Source: Orobanche coerulescens (Eukaryota > Streptophyta > Magnoliopsida > Lamiales > Orobanchaceae). Taken from it: 64,000 bases of DNA. The notes under the pieces are model-generated. The model did not search any database and had not been told where the DNA came from. It saw only the letters and a program-made list of their open reading frames with translations. Shown piece by piece: positions 22,690 through 35,137 of the stretch. Location of the stretch: contig CM065812.1 of NCBI GenBank assembly GCA_033398695.1, positions 138,018,858-138,082,857 of the forward strand, in the 5' to 3' direction. Position 1 is the stretch's first letter, and every line of letters starts with the position of its first letter. The position numbers and the translations under genes were made by a program.

Positions 22690-23419
22690 AAGGAATAAAT
22701 AGTTCGGGGTATTCCACTCGCATCTTCTCTTCCGTCTCCCAAGTTGCCTCCTCGACTCCATGTCTCGACCATTGCACTTTAACCAGTGGAATGGTCTTAT
22801 GCCGAAGTTGTTTCTCGCGACGTTCAAGGATCTTCACGGGTCTCTCCGGAAAGGTAGTATCCTCGGCTACGTCAATCTCTCTGTAGTTGATAATGTGGCT
22901 CGGATCCGGTACGTACTTTCTCAACTGAGACACATGAAAAACACTATGGACGTGACTCAAGGCTGGAGGCAACGCCAAGCGATAAGCTAAATCTCCAACT
23001 CTGTCCAAAATCTCAAAAGGTCCGACATACCTCGGACTAAGTTTCCCCTTTTTCCCGAAGCGGAAAACTCCTCTGGTCGGCGACACCTTGAGCAAGACAT
23101 GATCCCCCACTTCAAACTCTAAGGGTCGACGACGAGTATCATCATAAGATTTCTGACGACTCTGGGCAGTCAGCAATCGGTCCCGGATAATAGAAATCTT
23201 TTCTTTAGTCTCCATCAACATATCCGGCTCCGTCCCAACTAGCTCGGAAGCCTCGTCCCAACATAATGGCGACCTACATTGTCTACCATAAAGTTCCTCG
23301 AAGGGTGCCATTTTGATCGACGCATGCCAACTATTATTGTAAGCAAACTCGATCAACGGTAGGTGATTCTCCCAATCATTACTCCAATCTAAGGCACAAG
23401 CTCGTAACATATCTTCCAA
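22688..23419 (-). pseudogene. Element E integrase C-terminus with chromodomain
   Basis: 243 open codons: 'MEDMLRACALDWSNDWENHL', 'EFAYNNSWHASIKMAPFE', 'EKISIIRDRLLTAQSRQKSY', 'RPLEFEVGDHVLLKVSP', 'LSPRYVGPFEILDRVGDLAY' and the chromodomain 'IPLVKVQWSRHGVEEATWE'. It is in frame with the upstream core except for the TAG described next. Confidence 0.9.
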
Positions 23420-24091
23420 TGTCTGAATCGTCCTCTATGTCTGACCGTCTGACTGAGGATGAAAGGAAGTGCTCAATCTCAATTCAGTGCCCAAAGCCTG
23501 ATGAACGGCCTGCCAAAAATGCGATACGAAACGGCCGTCTCGATCAGAAACAATGGTTTTGGGGGCACCGTGCAACCTCACGATCTCAGCAATAAAGGTT
23601 CGGGCCAGTCTATCCGGTCCCCAAGTATCCTTAATACCCAATAAGTGTGCAGATTTGGTCAACCGATCGACAATTACCCAAATCATATTCATTCTGGCCC
23701 GAGTTCTCGGCATGCCAGTGATGAAATCCATAGAGATGTCTTCCCACTTCCACTCGGGAATGGGAAGCGGTTTCAACAACCCCGCTGGTCGTTGATGTTC
23801 AATCTTGACTTGTTGACACGTCAAGGACCGTAGTACAAACTCCGTAACATCCTTATTCATGTTATTCCACCAAAAATTGCGCTTCAAATCTTTGTACATC
23901 TTACTCATCCCGGGGTGTATTGAGTAAGGCGTAGCATGAGCTTCTCGGAGAATTCTCTGCCTCAACTCTAAATCGTTCGGAACACAAAGCCTGCCCTAAA
24001 ATCTCAGAATACTATCCTCGTGAACCATAAAGCCAGGAGCTTTTCCTTTAATTACATCTTCCTTCAGTTGAGAAATCATCGGGTCACTCCA
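23420..24091 (-). pseudogene. Element E integrase zinc finger and core
   Basis: The open part 23435-23965 has 'REAHATPYSIHPGMSKMY', '[17 protein letters not shown]' (the first Cys of the usual CLTC is Ser), 'ISMDFITGMPRTRARMN' and '[15 protein letters not shown]'. It ends at 'SDGQT*RTIQ': the stop TAG sits at the codon of the catalytic Glu. Further upstream, '[11 protein letters not shown]' holds another stop near 23998. No active enzyme can be made. Confidence 0.88.
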
Positions 24092-24811
24092 CTACTTCTC
24101 TTTGATGTCATCAACTAAGGACGAAGTAATTTCGAGAGTACACAACTGTCCCTGTACTCGTTGAAGCCAAACTTCTATCCCTTGCTCAATTAAGTCCTGA
24201 CGAATTTTCGTCTGAGATGTAAGAATCTCGAGCATTTGAAGAGATGCCGATTTTCGGCTCAAAGCATCCGCAACGACATTGGCTTTTCCGGGGTGGTAAA
24301 GAATTTCCAAATCATAATCCTTTATCAATTCTAACCATCGTCTCTGTCTCATATTCAGATCCTCCTGACTGAAAATATACTTCAGGCTCTTGTGATCGGT
24401 ATAAATCCGACATGGTGAACCATACAAATAGTGCCGCCAAATCTTGAGTGCGAAGACAATTGCGGCCAACTCTAAATCGTGAGTAGGATAATTCATCTCA
24501 TAAGGCTTTAATTGTCGTGACGCAAAAGCTATCATCTTGTCATGATGCATAAGTACACAGCCCAGGCCTTGACCCGAAGCATCACTATAAACTGCAAAGC
24601 CCTCGCTACCATGTGGTAAAGTTAGAATCGGCGCTGAAGTCAATCGTCTCTTCAGTTCATCGAAGCTCTGTTGTCTCTCATCCGTCCAAACAAACTTTTC
24701 GGTCTTCTGGAGCAATTTCGTAAGCAGCCGAGCGAGTTTCGAGAACCCCTCGACAAACCGACAGTAATACCCAGCAAGGCCCAAAAAGCTACGAACTTCC
24801 TTAACATTTTT
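24092..24811 (-). pseudogene. Element E RNase H and RT connection, up to the F insertion
   Basis: The open frame holds 'VRSFWALLGI' (in an adjacent frame), '[19 protein letters not shown]', '[17 protein letters not shown]' (Asp), '[18 protein letters not shown]' (Glu), '[13 protein letters not shown]' (Asp) and '[16 protein letters not shown]' (Asp). All four RNase H acidic residues are present. It is broken at 24811 by F; the reverse transcriptase resumes at 32634. Confidence 0.9.
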
Positions 24812-25186
24812 TGTAATATCCGCAATTTTCGATTTTCGGTAAATTTCTTTTTTCGGCGGGAGTCCATTTTGACGACTCGCTCATGACCGTTTCGTCATTT
24901 AGATAATGATAAATTCTGCACTTTTTGTCATCCGAGTTCGTTTCGGTGTCGTTTTGTTGAGTTCCGTGTCCTTAATCGACTTTTTCACGTGGGAGTTCGA
25001 CTTTGTAAAGTCACCATTAATTCTTGGAAACTCCAAAAATTCTGAATCTTTGCAATGTTATAGAGCATCAAGTTTGCTTTCCAATAGTTCAAACAGTGAG
25101 TCAATCGGAGTCCAGACGAAGGAGTTATGGTCGAAAAAGCTAAGACTACACGATGTGCCTTTTTCGTGTTGGAGTGGACTGTACCG

Positions 25187-25287
25187 TGTGCCGCGGCACA
25201 CTTCAGCTGTGCCGAGGCACTAAGCTGATTTCTGGGCGTTTTTTTTGGCCCTGGACCGCGGCACACTTGTCCTGTGCCGCGGCACAC
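25187..25287 (+). promoter_or_regulatory. CCGCGG palindrome array (F 5' LTR)
   Basis: Four units: GTGCCGCGGCACAC, GTGCCGAGGCAC, ACCGCGGCACAC and TGTGCCGCGGCACAC. In the 3' LTR (30516-30610) two of the four are damaged while the flanks barely differ. Confidence 0.6.
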
Positions 25288-25481
25288 GGGCTTTTTCTGC
25301 ACTTTTTAGCAGATTTTCGAGGAGAAACATTCATTTTCTCCTCTCTTCTTCCTCCTACCATTCTAGGCAATTCTAAGGGCGATTTTGGGCGATTTGAGTG
25401 CTCCCAAACTTGTAGAGATCATCCACTTCAAGTCTTGTTGTAGATTTTCGACCTCTACTTGAATCATTCATCCAAATCAAG

Positions 25482-26980
25482 GTATTTTGGCTTGAACCCT
25501 TGTTTTTGTAGATTTGGGGATTTTCCTTTTTGATTTCGATTCCAATCCGTTTTTAATCAATTAATTGTTGTATAAACATTGTTTTGAACTTGTTCTACGG
25601 ATTGGATACTTGTATCTTTGGTTCGTTCGACCCGAGGGGTGATTTCTTTGTTCTTGAAGGGTCTTGAACATTTAATGTTCGATTAAATGTTCGAATGAGT
25701 TCCCTTTGATAGTTTGTTGGGATTTCCGTTGTTTTTGGCCTTGATTCTCGTCGTAATCATGTTTTAGTATTCCTTATGGAGGATTATAGGTGCTCGATGA
25801 TTCCGATGTTGAATTCCGTTGGTGATTGATGATTCATGTGGTGTTTTCCCGTAGTAATTTTGGTGCTATCGCGTTCTAGATAGTGTTCGGGAATTTGAGG
25901 GCTACCCGGCCGTATCCGTTCATTTTTCCATTGCTCGTGATATCGAGGCAATTACCTTGTCCATACTATTCTTGTTTTGTGAATATGATAATTGGTGATC
26001 GTCTTTATGTGGTTGTTTGATTGTTTGAAATGAGTTTTCAAAAGATTCGGCTTAGCCTTGTTAAAGGCTTGCTTTCAAAACGCGTGTGTTTTGTGAATGG
26101 TGTGGTTTGAGAATGACTATGTGAACTCTATGGATATGTTTGGTGTTGTTGTTGCACTTGGTATCGCGTGTGGGCGTATATTATTTCATTTCCGTGCGTT
26201 GTGGTTGGACGTGGTGTTTTGCTAAGTGTTTGATGCCTCTTGGCGAATTGTTTGAATATCCTTGATGTGATATGTTATTTGTGAGAATGTGTGGATATGG
26301 TTGAAGGTCTACGGTGACACATGGCACGTGATCATGTGGTCAGGATGCAACAAGTGATTGATCCAACCGTGAGAGCCTGAGATAATCTACGGTGGCACAT
26401 GGCATGCGATCATGTGGCCAGGATGCAACAAGCGATTGATCCAACCGTGAGATATGTGTGATTTGTTTTGCTAGCCAGCTCGGGAGGGTCCTTCGAGGCC
26501 TCGAGTGGGATTTGTGGCTTCGTCCCGGTCCTAGGCGATGCGCGTGTGCGATTATGTTTTGTTGATTTTATGTCCGTCGAGGACACGTGATGTTGGGCTC
26601 TGGCCCTGTGAATTATTGTCGGTTTTCTATTTGTGAAAACAAAACCTTTGGTCTGTGACCCTGTTGATTTTTGGAAAGATAAGGATTTGAAAATCCTAAG
26701 TTGTTTTCTATCAAAACTCTCGATGGCTTTAAAATGGTTTTATAAATTGTTTTCCCTTGATTTGTAAGCTTTCGATTTTCGAATATTTTACCAAACTCTT
26801 GCCTCGGGAAGTGCTTTTCGTTACGTTTGGATTTTTTTTGAGGATTCCTGGTTATTGTTATTCGTGGAATGTGAATTGTATGGCTCGTATTTTTTTTGCA
26901 CTTGTATTTGCACTAGCAAAACAGTGGAGTTTTGCTAACCCCCGAGTATTCGGGGGGTGGATGTCTATTTTTGCATTCAG
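25482..26980 (+). other. Candidate LTR-embedded intron, F 5' LTR
   Basis: 1499 bp from CAAG|GTATTTTG to GCATTCAG|GT, with branch-like CTAAC at 26936-26940 and a CCCCCGAGTATTCGGGGGG hairpin between branch and acceptor. The 3' LTR copy is 30804-32302, also 1499 bp. Inferred. Confidence 0.45.
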
Positions 26981-27316
26981 GTTTTGGAGCATGGCACATG
27001 GTCGGCACGAAGGATGATGAAAGATGAACGATACTAATCACACGAGGATCCGTTGATGTCGTATTGGTCTAGTTGTATTTTCTTTTCCGCTGCAGTATCT
27101 TTTCCCCGTTGTACGGGAGTTTATTGTATTTTGACCCCTGCGTGGGTATGTGTTTGTAATTGAGTTGTATATTTTTATTGAATGACCAAATAGGTCTACT
27201 GAGTCATTTTAGCCTTGAAGGCATTGTCGAGATGTCAAATATGGTTACCATCCTGGTAGATCCTCGAGGAGAGGGTCTACGGCGTGAATATCCCTGAGTG
27301 GATTGGGGGTGTTACA

Positions 27317-28749
27317 TAAATGGTATCGGAGCTTAGGTTGTGGAAACCTAGGCTGTCGGGTCAGTGGTGTCTGTTGAGTTTTGTCTCGTCGGATTTTGTC
27401 TCGATCGAAATGTGTCGCGACGCGTCGTCTGAGTTTGTTGGTCGTGATTAGTATCGTGGGCGATCATCATCTTCGTGCAACCTGTGCATGTAAGTCTCCC
27501 TTCTTTGTGTTGTGCCTCCTGTGACACGAGCTATTTTTATGATTATTTGTTAAGTGATGGAATCCTCTTATGGATTTTGATTTCTTGATATGTGGTTATT
27601 TGACCCTCATATTTCGTTCATATGAGGAGTAGTGTTGCTGGATTGTGCATGTTTGACTTTATTTCTTTTATCCGCTGCGTGAGTTCTTTTGCAATGACTT
27701 TCGGTATTTTACCGACTGGGTTTTATTTCGAAAATCGATTCCCTTAACCGAGTTTTTGGCATTGTGGCCTTGATCGTTTTGGCGAAATTCTTATGACGGT
27801 ATTTAGCATGTTGTAAATGAATTTTGTGAGTTTTTTTTTGAAACATTACCGTCAGCGGCCATTTTGGCATTTTTTTTAAATGGTTTTTAGTCTGGTGGGT
27901 TCCGGCGCGGGACTCACGGCGCTATGAAATTCCGTGTAATTACTTGAAATTTTGGGCATTCTAGCCCATTGAATTATCTTTGAAAACTTGAGTATCTTAG
28001 AAAATAAATTTCGAGACATACTTTTAAAATGAATTATTTTCTCGCAGTACTTTCAAGGTGCCTTCTAGTGCCGCAATATGTTTCAAAATTACTCCAATTG
28101 AGGACCAAAATATTTTGAGATATTTTCAATTATTTTTAGAAATGCAGTTGCTTAGACCCAAGTGTCGAATATTCTGAAAGTTTTTCACTAAGAGAAAGTG
28201 TCCTCATTTGTGTTCAAACGCAAGATGATTTTCAAAGTCTCGAAAATGATGTTGTTCAACTTTTTGTAAAATGATACTCAAGATGAACTGGTGTTTCCAA
28301 ATTGTTTTCAAAAGGTGGTTTTCGTTTTTAAAGACCTATCATTCCTGTTTGCGGACCGGAAATGCATGTATGGTTTTCGAACTTTCGTTACGGTGTTAAT
28401 CCCGATTTGTGATTGAATTGGTGGCGTGAGCGTTGAGTCGTTGCCGCGCATATATTTTGTTAACCCTTTGTGGGAGGTGTGATGACGATCTTTAATGTTG
28501 TCATTTCGTGGTGGCTTGCGTGTTATCGCACCTGTGTGAGCTGTTAAAGCTTAGGTTTGTGCGTTTATGCACATGGGTGATTGTTTCATGAGGTTTGTGA
28601 TTATGTGCTGATGATTGTTCGGGCCGTTCAGGTCGCCGAACGATGCCGTCGTTGCTGTTATATTCATGTGTGTGTTGCCTTGCGATGGTAATCGTTGTAT
28701 GTGTTATGTGTTATGATTTTCTGTTGTGCTGAATGGTTACTTATTCAGT
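27317..28749 (+). other. Element F primer-binding site and long leader
   Basis: TGGTATCGGAGC at 27321-27332 matches the tRNA-iMet primer site with one mismatch. The next ~1.4 kb is G/T-rich, has no ORF and no repeat I can see, and ends at the gag ATG. It is much longer than the leaders of C, D or E. Confidence 0.8.
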
Positions 28750-29760
28750 ATGCCGAGGGGCCGAGGTCGTGGTCGTGGCGACCAGATGCGTGATCGGGAT
28801 CATGCTGCCGGTGATGGTATTGGTATTGGTGTTGCTACTATTTTGCAGCAGGTAGCCACTCAGATGACTCAATTGACTCAGGCAGTTCAGCGTGTTACAG
28901 ATGTGACCCAAAGACACCGGTGCAAATCGGGCTTCGAGAAGTGGTTCGTATGAATCCCCTCGTTTACCGGGTGCCGCAGATGCATTAGGTCGATGGTTGG
29001 CTTTTCCAGCTGGAAAAGATATTCGAGGTAGTTGATTGTCCTAAGAACGTAAGGTACCGATCGCTCGCATCTTCTCGACAAAGATGCCGCTTAGCCGGTG
29101 GGAGGCTATTAAGCCACGAGATCGCGTTGTCACGTGGGCGAGTTCCGTAAATTCATGATAGATGAGTTTTGTCCGTAACCGATCGTAAATCGAGGATTAA
29201 TGAATTCTTTTCGCGAAACCGCAGATGTACCATTGTCTCAAGCTATTATTGATTTTAGCAAACAGCTCGGCTATGTGCGTAATCAAGTAAGGACAGAGGA
29301 GGACAAGATTTGTCATTTTAGTAGGCGGATGAAGCCGAGATTCACAAGACATGGCAGTCTCTCTTGTACTTCCTTGAGAGATTATCGAATAGGGCGTTAG
29401 CCTATGAGCTATCCAGTTATCGACCGAGAGTATGTCCGACTCAAGAAGCAAAACCGTTGGGAACTTTTCAGGAAATCAGGGGAGTGGGCCCCTTGAGGTT
29501 GGGACTTCGTTTCGTCATCCCAAAATGGTTCCTAGATCGCGTGATCAGAGGAGTAGTACCCCTGCGGTGAGTAATGTGAGCACTTCGAAGATATGTTATA
29601 ACTGTAGTCGAGCGGGCCATACTGCGAAGAATTGTCGTTCACCGTTAGTCAGCTATTTCGAGTGTGGCCAGGTGGGTCACCGATCCGTACATTGCGAGAC
29701 GGTAGCTGATAGGTTTGGGGATCGAGGTTGCGTCTCTGCGCCGAAAGGACACGGAGATGC
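28750..29760 (+). pseudogene. Element F gag relic
   Basis: ATG at 28750 opens 'MPRGRGRGRGDQMRDRDHAA', the Arg-Gly N-terminus, then 'ILQQVATQMTQLTQAVQRV'. The capsid region (28890-29430) follows in several frames with stops and short deletions; traces read 'ETADVPLSQAIIDFSKQLGY'. Two knuckles are still legible near 29595-29695: 'CYNCSRAGHTAKNC' and 'YFECGQVGHRSVHC' (first Cys is Phe-Glu-Cys shifted). No functional Gag is possible. Confidence 0.85.
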
Positions 29761-30141
29761 CTAGTGTGGTTTTGAGGATTTCGGCGTAGTCCGAATTATT
29801 TATGATTGCCCTTGTGGATCGTTTTGTGTTTATTCTCTGTTTTCTCGACTGTGCGTGTTTTCTTGTAGCAAGTACCTTGTGTTTTGTGATTGTTTGGATA
29901 ATTGACTTGATTGTATTATATGTTTGATGACGCTTGTCACTTGTTGGTTTTATTATGGCGTTGTGTTGGTCGTTGTGGAGCGTGTTTTCACGCCGGATGT
30001 CTCTTTGCGTTTCTTGCAGCGTTTCGCCGTTGGGCGCGAGTTTTCGGGTTTTGTGTATCTCGTCGAGTTTTCCTGGCGGTATATTGTTTCCCCCTACTTG
30101 TTTTAAGTTTCGGGACGAAACTTCTTTTAAGGAGGGTAGAA
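29761..30141 (+). other. Pol-less gap, palindrome and polypurine tract of F
   Basis: Only ~340 bases separate the gag relic from AAGTTTCGGGACGAAACTT (30105-30123) and the polypurine tract TTTTAAGGAGGGTAGAA. No protease, RT, RNase H or integrase motif is found in any frame. Relatives have about 3.5 kb here. The open frame 29911-30216 crosses into the LTR and is not a gene. Confidence 0.85.
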
Positions 30142-32633
30142 TGTAATATCCGCAATTTTCGATTTTCGGTAAATTTCTTATTTCGGCCGGAGTCCATTTT
30201 GACGACTCGATCATGACCGTTTCGTCATTTCGAGAATGATTAATTCTGCACTTTTTGTCATCCGAGTTCGTTTCGGTGTCGTTTTGTTGAGTTCCGTGTC
30301 CTTAATCGACTTTTTCACGTGGGAGTTCGACTTTGTAAAGTCACCATTAATTCTTGGAAACTCCAAAAATTCTGAATCTTTGCAATGTTATAGATCATCA
30401 AGTTTTCTTTCCAATAGTTCAAACGGTGAGTCAATCGGAGTCCAGACGAAGGAGTTATGGTCGAAAAAGCTAAGACTACACGATGTGCCTTTTTCGTGTT
30501 GGAGTGGATCAGACGGTGCCGCGGCACACTTCAGCTGGCCGCGCACTAAGCTGATTTCGCGCGCTTTTTTGGCCCCGACCGTGGCACACTTGTCCTGTGC
30601 CGCGGCACACGGGCTTTTTCTGCACTTTTTAGCAGATTTTCGAGGAGAAACATTCATTTTCTCCTCTCTTCTTCCTCCTACCATTCTAGGCGATTCTAAG
30701 GGCGATTTGGGCGATTTGAGTGCTCCCAAACTTGTAGAGATCATCCACTTCAAGTCTTGTTGTAGATTTTCGACCTCTACTTGAATCATTCATCCAAATC
30801 AAGGTATTTTGGCTTGAACCCTTGTTTTTGTAGATTTGGGGATTTTCCTTTTTGATTTCGATTCCAATCCGTTTTTAATCAATTAATTGTTGTATAAACG
30901 TTGTTTTGAACTTGTTCTACGGATTGGATACTCGTATCTTTGGTTCGTTCGACCCGAGGGGTGATTTCTTTGTTCTTGAAGGGTCTTGAACATTCAATGT
31001 TCGATTAAATGTTCGAATGAGTTCCCTTTGATAGTTTGTTGGGATTTCCGTTGTTTTTGGCCTTGATTCTCGTCGTAATCATGTTTTATTATTCCTTACG
31101 GAGGATTATAGGTGCTCGATGATTCCGATGTTGAATTCCGTTGGTGATTTATGATTCATGTGGTGTTTTCCCGTAGTAATTTTGGTGCTATCGCGTTCTA
31201 GATAGTGTTCGGGAATTTGAGGGCTACCCGGCCATATCCGTTCATTTTTCCATTGCTCGTGATATCGAGGCAAGTACCTTGTCCATACTATTCTTGTTTT
31301 GTGAATATGATAATTGGTGATCGTCTTTATGTGGTTGTTTGATTGTTTGAAATGAGTTTTCAAAAGATTCGGCTTAGCCTTGTTAAAGGCTTTCTTTCAA
31401 AACGCGTGTGTTTTGTGAATGGTGTGGTTTGAGAATGACTATGTGAACTCTATGGATATGTTTGGTGTTGTTGTTGCACTTGGTATCGCGTGTGGGCGTA
31501 TATTATTTCATTTCCGTGCGTTGTGGTTGGACGTGGTGTTTTGCTAAGTGTTTGATGCCTCTTGGCGAATTGTTTGAATATCCTTGATATGATATGTTAT
31601 TTGTGTGAATGTGTGGATATGGTTGAAGGTCTACGGTGACACATAGCACGTGATCATGTGGTCAGGATGCAACAAGTGATTGATCCAACCGTGAGAGCCT
31701 GAGATAATCTACGGTGGCACATGGCATGCGATCATGTGGCCAGGATGCAACAAGCGATTGATCCAACCGTGAGATGTGTGTGATTTGTTTTGCTAGCCAG
31801 CTCGCGAGGGTCCTTCGAGGCCTCGAGTGGGATTTGTAGCTTCGTCCCGGTCCTAGGCGATGCGCGTGTGCGATTATGTTTTGTTGATTTTATGTCCGTC
31901 GAGGACACGTGATGTTGGGCTCTGGCCCTGTGAATTATTGTCGGTTTTCTATTTGTGAAAACAAAACCTTTGGTCTGTGACCCTGTTGATTTTTGGAAAG
32001 ATAAGGATTTGAAAATCCTAAGTTGTTTTCTATCAAAACTCTCGATGGCTTTAAAACGGTTTTATAAATTGTTTTCCCTTGATTTGTAAGCTTTCGATTT
32101 TAGAATATTTTACCAAACTCTTGCCTCGGGAAGTGCTTTTCGTTACGTTTGGATTTTTTTTGAGGATTCCTGGTTATTGTTATTCATGGAATGTGAATTG
32201 TATGGCTCGTATTTTTTCTACACTTGTATTTGCACTAGCAAAACAGTGGAGTTTTGCTAACCCCCGAGTATTCGGGGGGTGGATGTCTATTTTTGCATTC
32301 AGGTTTTGGAGCATGGCACAGGGTCGGCACGAAGGATGATGAAAGATGAACGATACTAATCACACGGGGATCCGTTGATGTCGTATTGGTCTAGTTGTAT
32401 TTTCTATTCCGCTGCAGTATCTTTTCCCCGTTGTACGGGAGTTTATTGTATTTTGACCCCTGCGTGGGTATGTGTTTGTAATTGAGTTTTATATTTTTAT
32501 TGAAAGACCAAATCGGTCTACTGAGTCATTTTAGCCTTGAAGGCATTGTCGAGATGTCAAATGTGGTTACAAGCCTGGTAGATCCTCGAGGAGAGGGTCT
32601 ACGGCGTGTAATATCCCTGAGTGGATTGGGGGT
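30142..32633 (+). mobile_element. Element F 3' LTR, end-truncated
   Basis: 2492 bp, TGTAATATCCGC to GGATTGGGGGT. The final GTTACA seen in the 5' copy is replaced by E's GGGCGGTGCCC, so the LTR terminus, the duplicated target and a few bases of E are gone. Confidence 0.93.
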
Positions 32634-33956
32634 GGGCGGTGCCCAATCTAGCACTGCCTCTATCTTCTGCGGGTCTACACGAACCCCTTCGGCTGAAATC
32701 ACATGGCCGAGAAACATAACTTCTTCCAACCAAAACTCACATTTCGAGAATTTTGCATAGAGGTGCTCGGTTCTCAAAATGTCTAAAACCAAACGCAAGT
32801 GTCGGGCATGTTCCTCCTTATCTCTAGAATAGATCAAGATGTCGTCAATAAAAACGACTACACACCTGTCAAGGTACTCGATGAATATTTTATTCATTAA
32901 CTGCATGAATACTGCCGGCGCATTAGTCAACCCAAAAGGCATAACTACAAATTCATAATGCCCATATCTCGTCCGAAACGCCGTCTTCGGAACGTCGGAC
33001 TCCCTCACCCTGAGTTGATAATACCCGGATCTTAAATCAATCTTCGAGAAAACCGCAGCCCCTTGAAATTGATCAAATAAATCGTCTATACGAGGCAAAG
33101 GATATTTGTTCTTGATGGTTACTTTGTTTAGCTCACGGTAGTCGATGCACAAACGTAATGAACCATCCTTCTTCCTCACGAAGAGAACGGGCGCGCCCCA
33201 AGGCGAAGCGCTCGGCCTGATGTACCCTTTATCCAGAAGTTCTCCCAACTGAGTCTTCAATTCCTGCATCTCGGAAGGTGCCATCCGATAAGGTGCTTTA
33301 GAAATCGGGGCCGCGTCTGGCTCTAAGTCCACGGTAAATTCTATCTCTCGATCTGGCGGTAATCCCGGGAGGTCATCCGGAAAAACATCGGGATACTCAT
33401 TAACAACCGGAATCGAAGAGAAATCGGTTCTGTTTCCTTCCGTTTTCAAGGCATAACACCAATAGCCCGTACAACCTTTATTCAAAAGTTTTACGGCCTT
33501 CATGGCACTGATAAGTAACTCGGATAGTCCCGACTTACGCCCCAAAAATGAGTACTCAGATCCGTCTTTAGTCATCATGGTAATAACCTTAGTACGGTAG
33601 TTCATAATCGCTTGATGACTATCAAGCCAATCCTCGCCGAGGATCACGTCCTCGCCTTCCATATCCACTACAATCAAATTCGATAACCAATCCATACCGG
33701 ATATAATCACCGAAAAATCTCTAATCTCCCAGTTCCCTACAATCCTATCCCCGCTAGGCAGTCTCACAATGAAGGGTTCGCAAACAGTCAAACAAGTTAT
33801 ATTCAGACGGTGTACACACTTTAGAGAAATAAAAGAATGTGTAGCACCCGAATCAAAAAGTATGCGGACTGGGTGAGATAAAAATTGAATGGTACCTGAA
33901 GCTACCGCAGCGTCAGGTTCGTCTGTTCGACGCATCTCATACACCCGTGGTTGCAC
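32634..33956 (-). pseudogene. Element E protease and reverse transcriptase
   Basis: Open for ~440 codons: '[18 protein letters not shown]', protease '[13 protein letters not shown]' and '[17 protein letters not shown]', 'CTGYWCYAL', '[20 protein letters not shown]', RT '[17 protein letters not shown]', '[15 protein letters not shown]', '[16 protein letters not shown]' and '[14 protein letters not shown]'. It ends at '[14 protein letters not shown]', exactly where F was inserted. Both domains look undamaged to that point. Confidence 0.92.
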
Positions 33957-35137
33957 CGAACCGACGCTAGAGTTTCCCCCTCTAGCATTTTAGCCCCGTC
34001 CCCGGCCCCTGCCGAAATTCTGCTGAGGTTGACCAATTGGGGCAGAAGCCCGAGTGTCCAAAGTGTGATTCGGCTCGGAACAATAAGCCGCTCTATGACC
34101 CATCTGTCCGCACGTGTGACACTTCAGTGGTGGAAAGTTGCATTCCAAATTAACGTGGCCTGATCGGCCACAATTATAGCAAATCACCATGCGTTTGTGG
34201 TACCCGTAGTAGGACGGTAACCCCTCTTTCCTTTATTAGAACGTGACGACTGTCCGGCAGAGCGATTAGTCGTCTGTGACCTCTGAAAGTTGCCACCCTT
34301 AGAGCCAGAAAAATTTCCCGCGACTTTCTGCTTCTTCGGTTCTTCAACGGTATCGTTGTCGGGGCTCAACATATCGTGGGCTAAAGCTCTGTCCTGGTAT
34401 TCCTTCAGTGTGGTGCAAGCAAATCCAGCCATGTATCGCCGTAAGTCCATATTCATACGCATATCAAAGTAGCGGATCTTGTCACGCTCGTTACGTACTT
34501 GATCCTTCACATGGATCAATTGTTGGTTGTACTCCACGATCGCCTGCGAAACGGGAATATCCGGTGGTTTAGCCTCGAAAAAGGCACGGATTCGGCCTTC
34601 TCGTACCGGCCAAGGACAAAACTCTGCCTCCAGAAGTTCTCTAAATTCATCCCACGTGGCAACATGATCCTGTGGCTTGACGACTTTCCACCACGTAGCG
34701 GCCTCCTTGGTAAGGAAATACTGAGCAATCGGTACTTTCCTCACTTCGGGGCAATCAACCGCTTCGAAAATCTTTTCCAATTCTGCTAGCCAATCTTCCC
34801 ATCCCAATGGGTCTGTGGCACCGCCAAACTGTGGAGGGTCCATACGGATTACATTCTGAAGCAAAGCGTCCGTGTTCGGGTTCGGATTATTCAGCTGAAC
34901 GGTCTGGGCTAAGATAGTCATCTGGGTAGCCAATTGTTGAAGTGCATTCGCCACTCCCACGTCCACGCTGTTCCCCTGGCCATTCGACTGGTCATGCTGA
35001 CTTTCAGTGTCAGGATGCACCGAGTTCGACAAACTGGGGTTGGTCGACCCCGCAACAGAACTGATGGAAATAGCCGCGCCACGACCTCTTCCACGTCCAC
35101 GGCCACGGCCACGGCCACGTCCCCTACCAGCTGACAT
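33957..35137 (-). pseudogene. Element E gag
   Basis: ATG at 35137 ('MSAGRGRGRGRGRG'). The capsid part is open to 34184: 'IRMDPPQFGGATDPLGWEDW', '[19 protein letters not shown]', 'FRELLEAEFCPWPVREGRI', 'QAIVEYNQQLIHVKDQVRN'. A frameshift near 34190 precedes the knuckles 'CYNCGRSGHVNLEC' and 'CHTCGQMGHRAAYC' (33990-34190). A stop or frameshift near 33985 separates gag from protease. Gag builds the particle and binds genomic RNA. Confidence 0.9.

Larger units (their letters stand above)
24812..27316 (+). mobile_element. Element F 5' LTR
   Basis: 2505 bp, TGTAATATCCGC to GGGGGTGTTACA. CCGCGG array 25187-25287, pyrimidine-rich leader 25325-25370, donor-like CAAG|GTATTTTG (25482), second donor-like GAG|GCAATTA (25948), a 78-bp duplication (26308-26455), acceptor-like TTGCATTCAG|GTTTTG (ends 26980). 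No clear TATA box. Confidence 0.93.
24812..32633 (+). mobile_element. Element F: pol-less, non-autonomous Tekay-type element
   Basis: Plus strand, inserted in E's pol. 5' LTR 24812-27316, primer site 27321, gag relic 28750-29760, no pol, palindrome and polypurine tract 30105-30141, 3' LTR 30142-32633. The 3' LTR lacks its last six bases (GTTACA) and no right target duplication remains. The predicted left duplication is TTTTT (24807-24811). The two LTRs are almost identical by eye, so insertion is recent. Confidence 0.93.
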
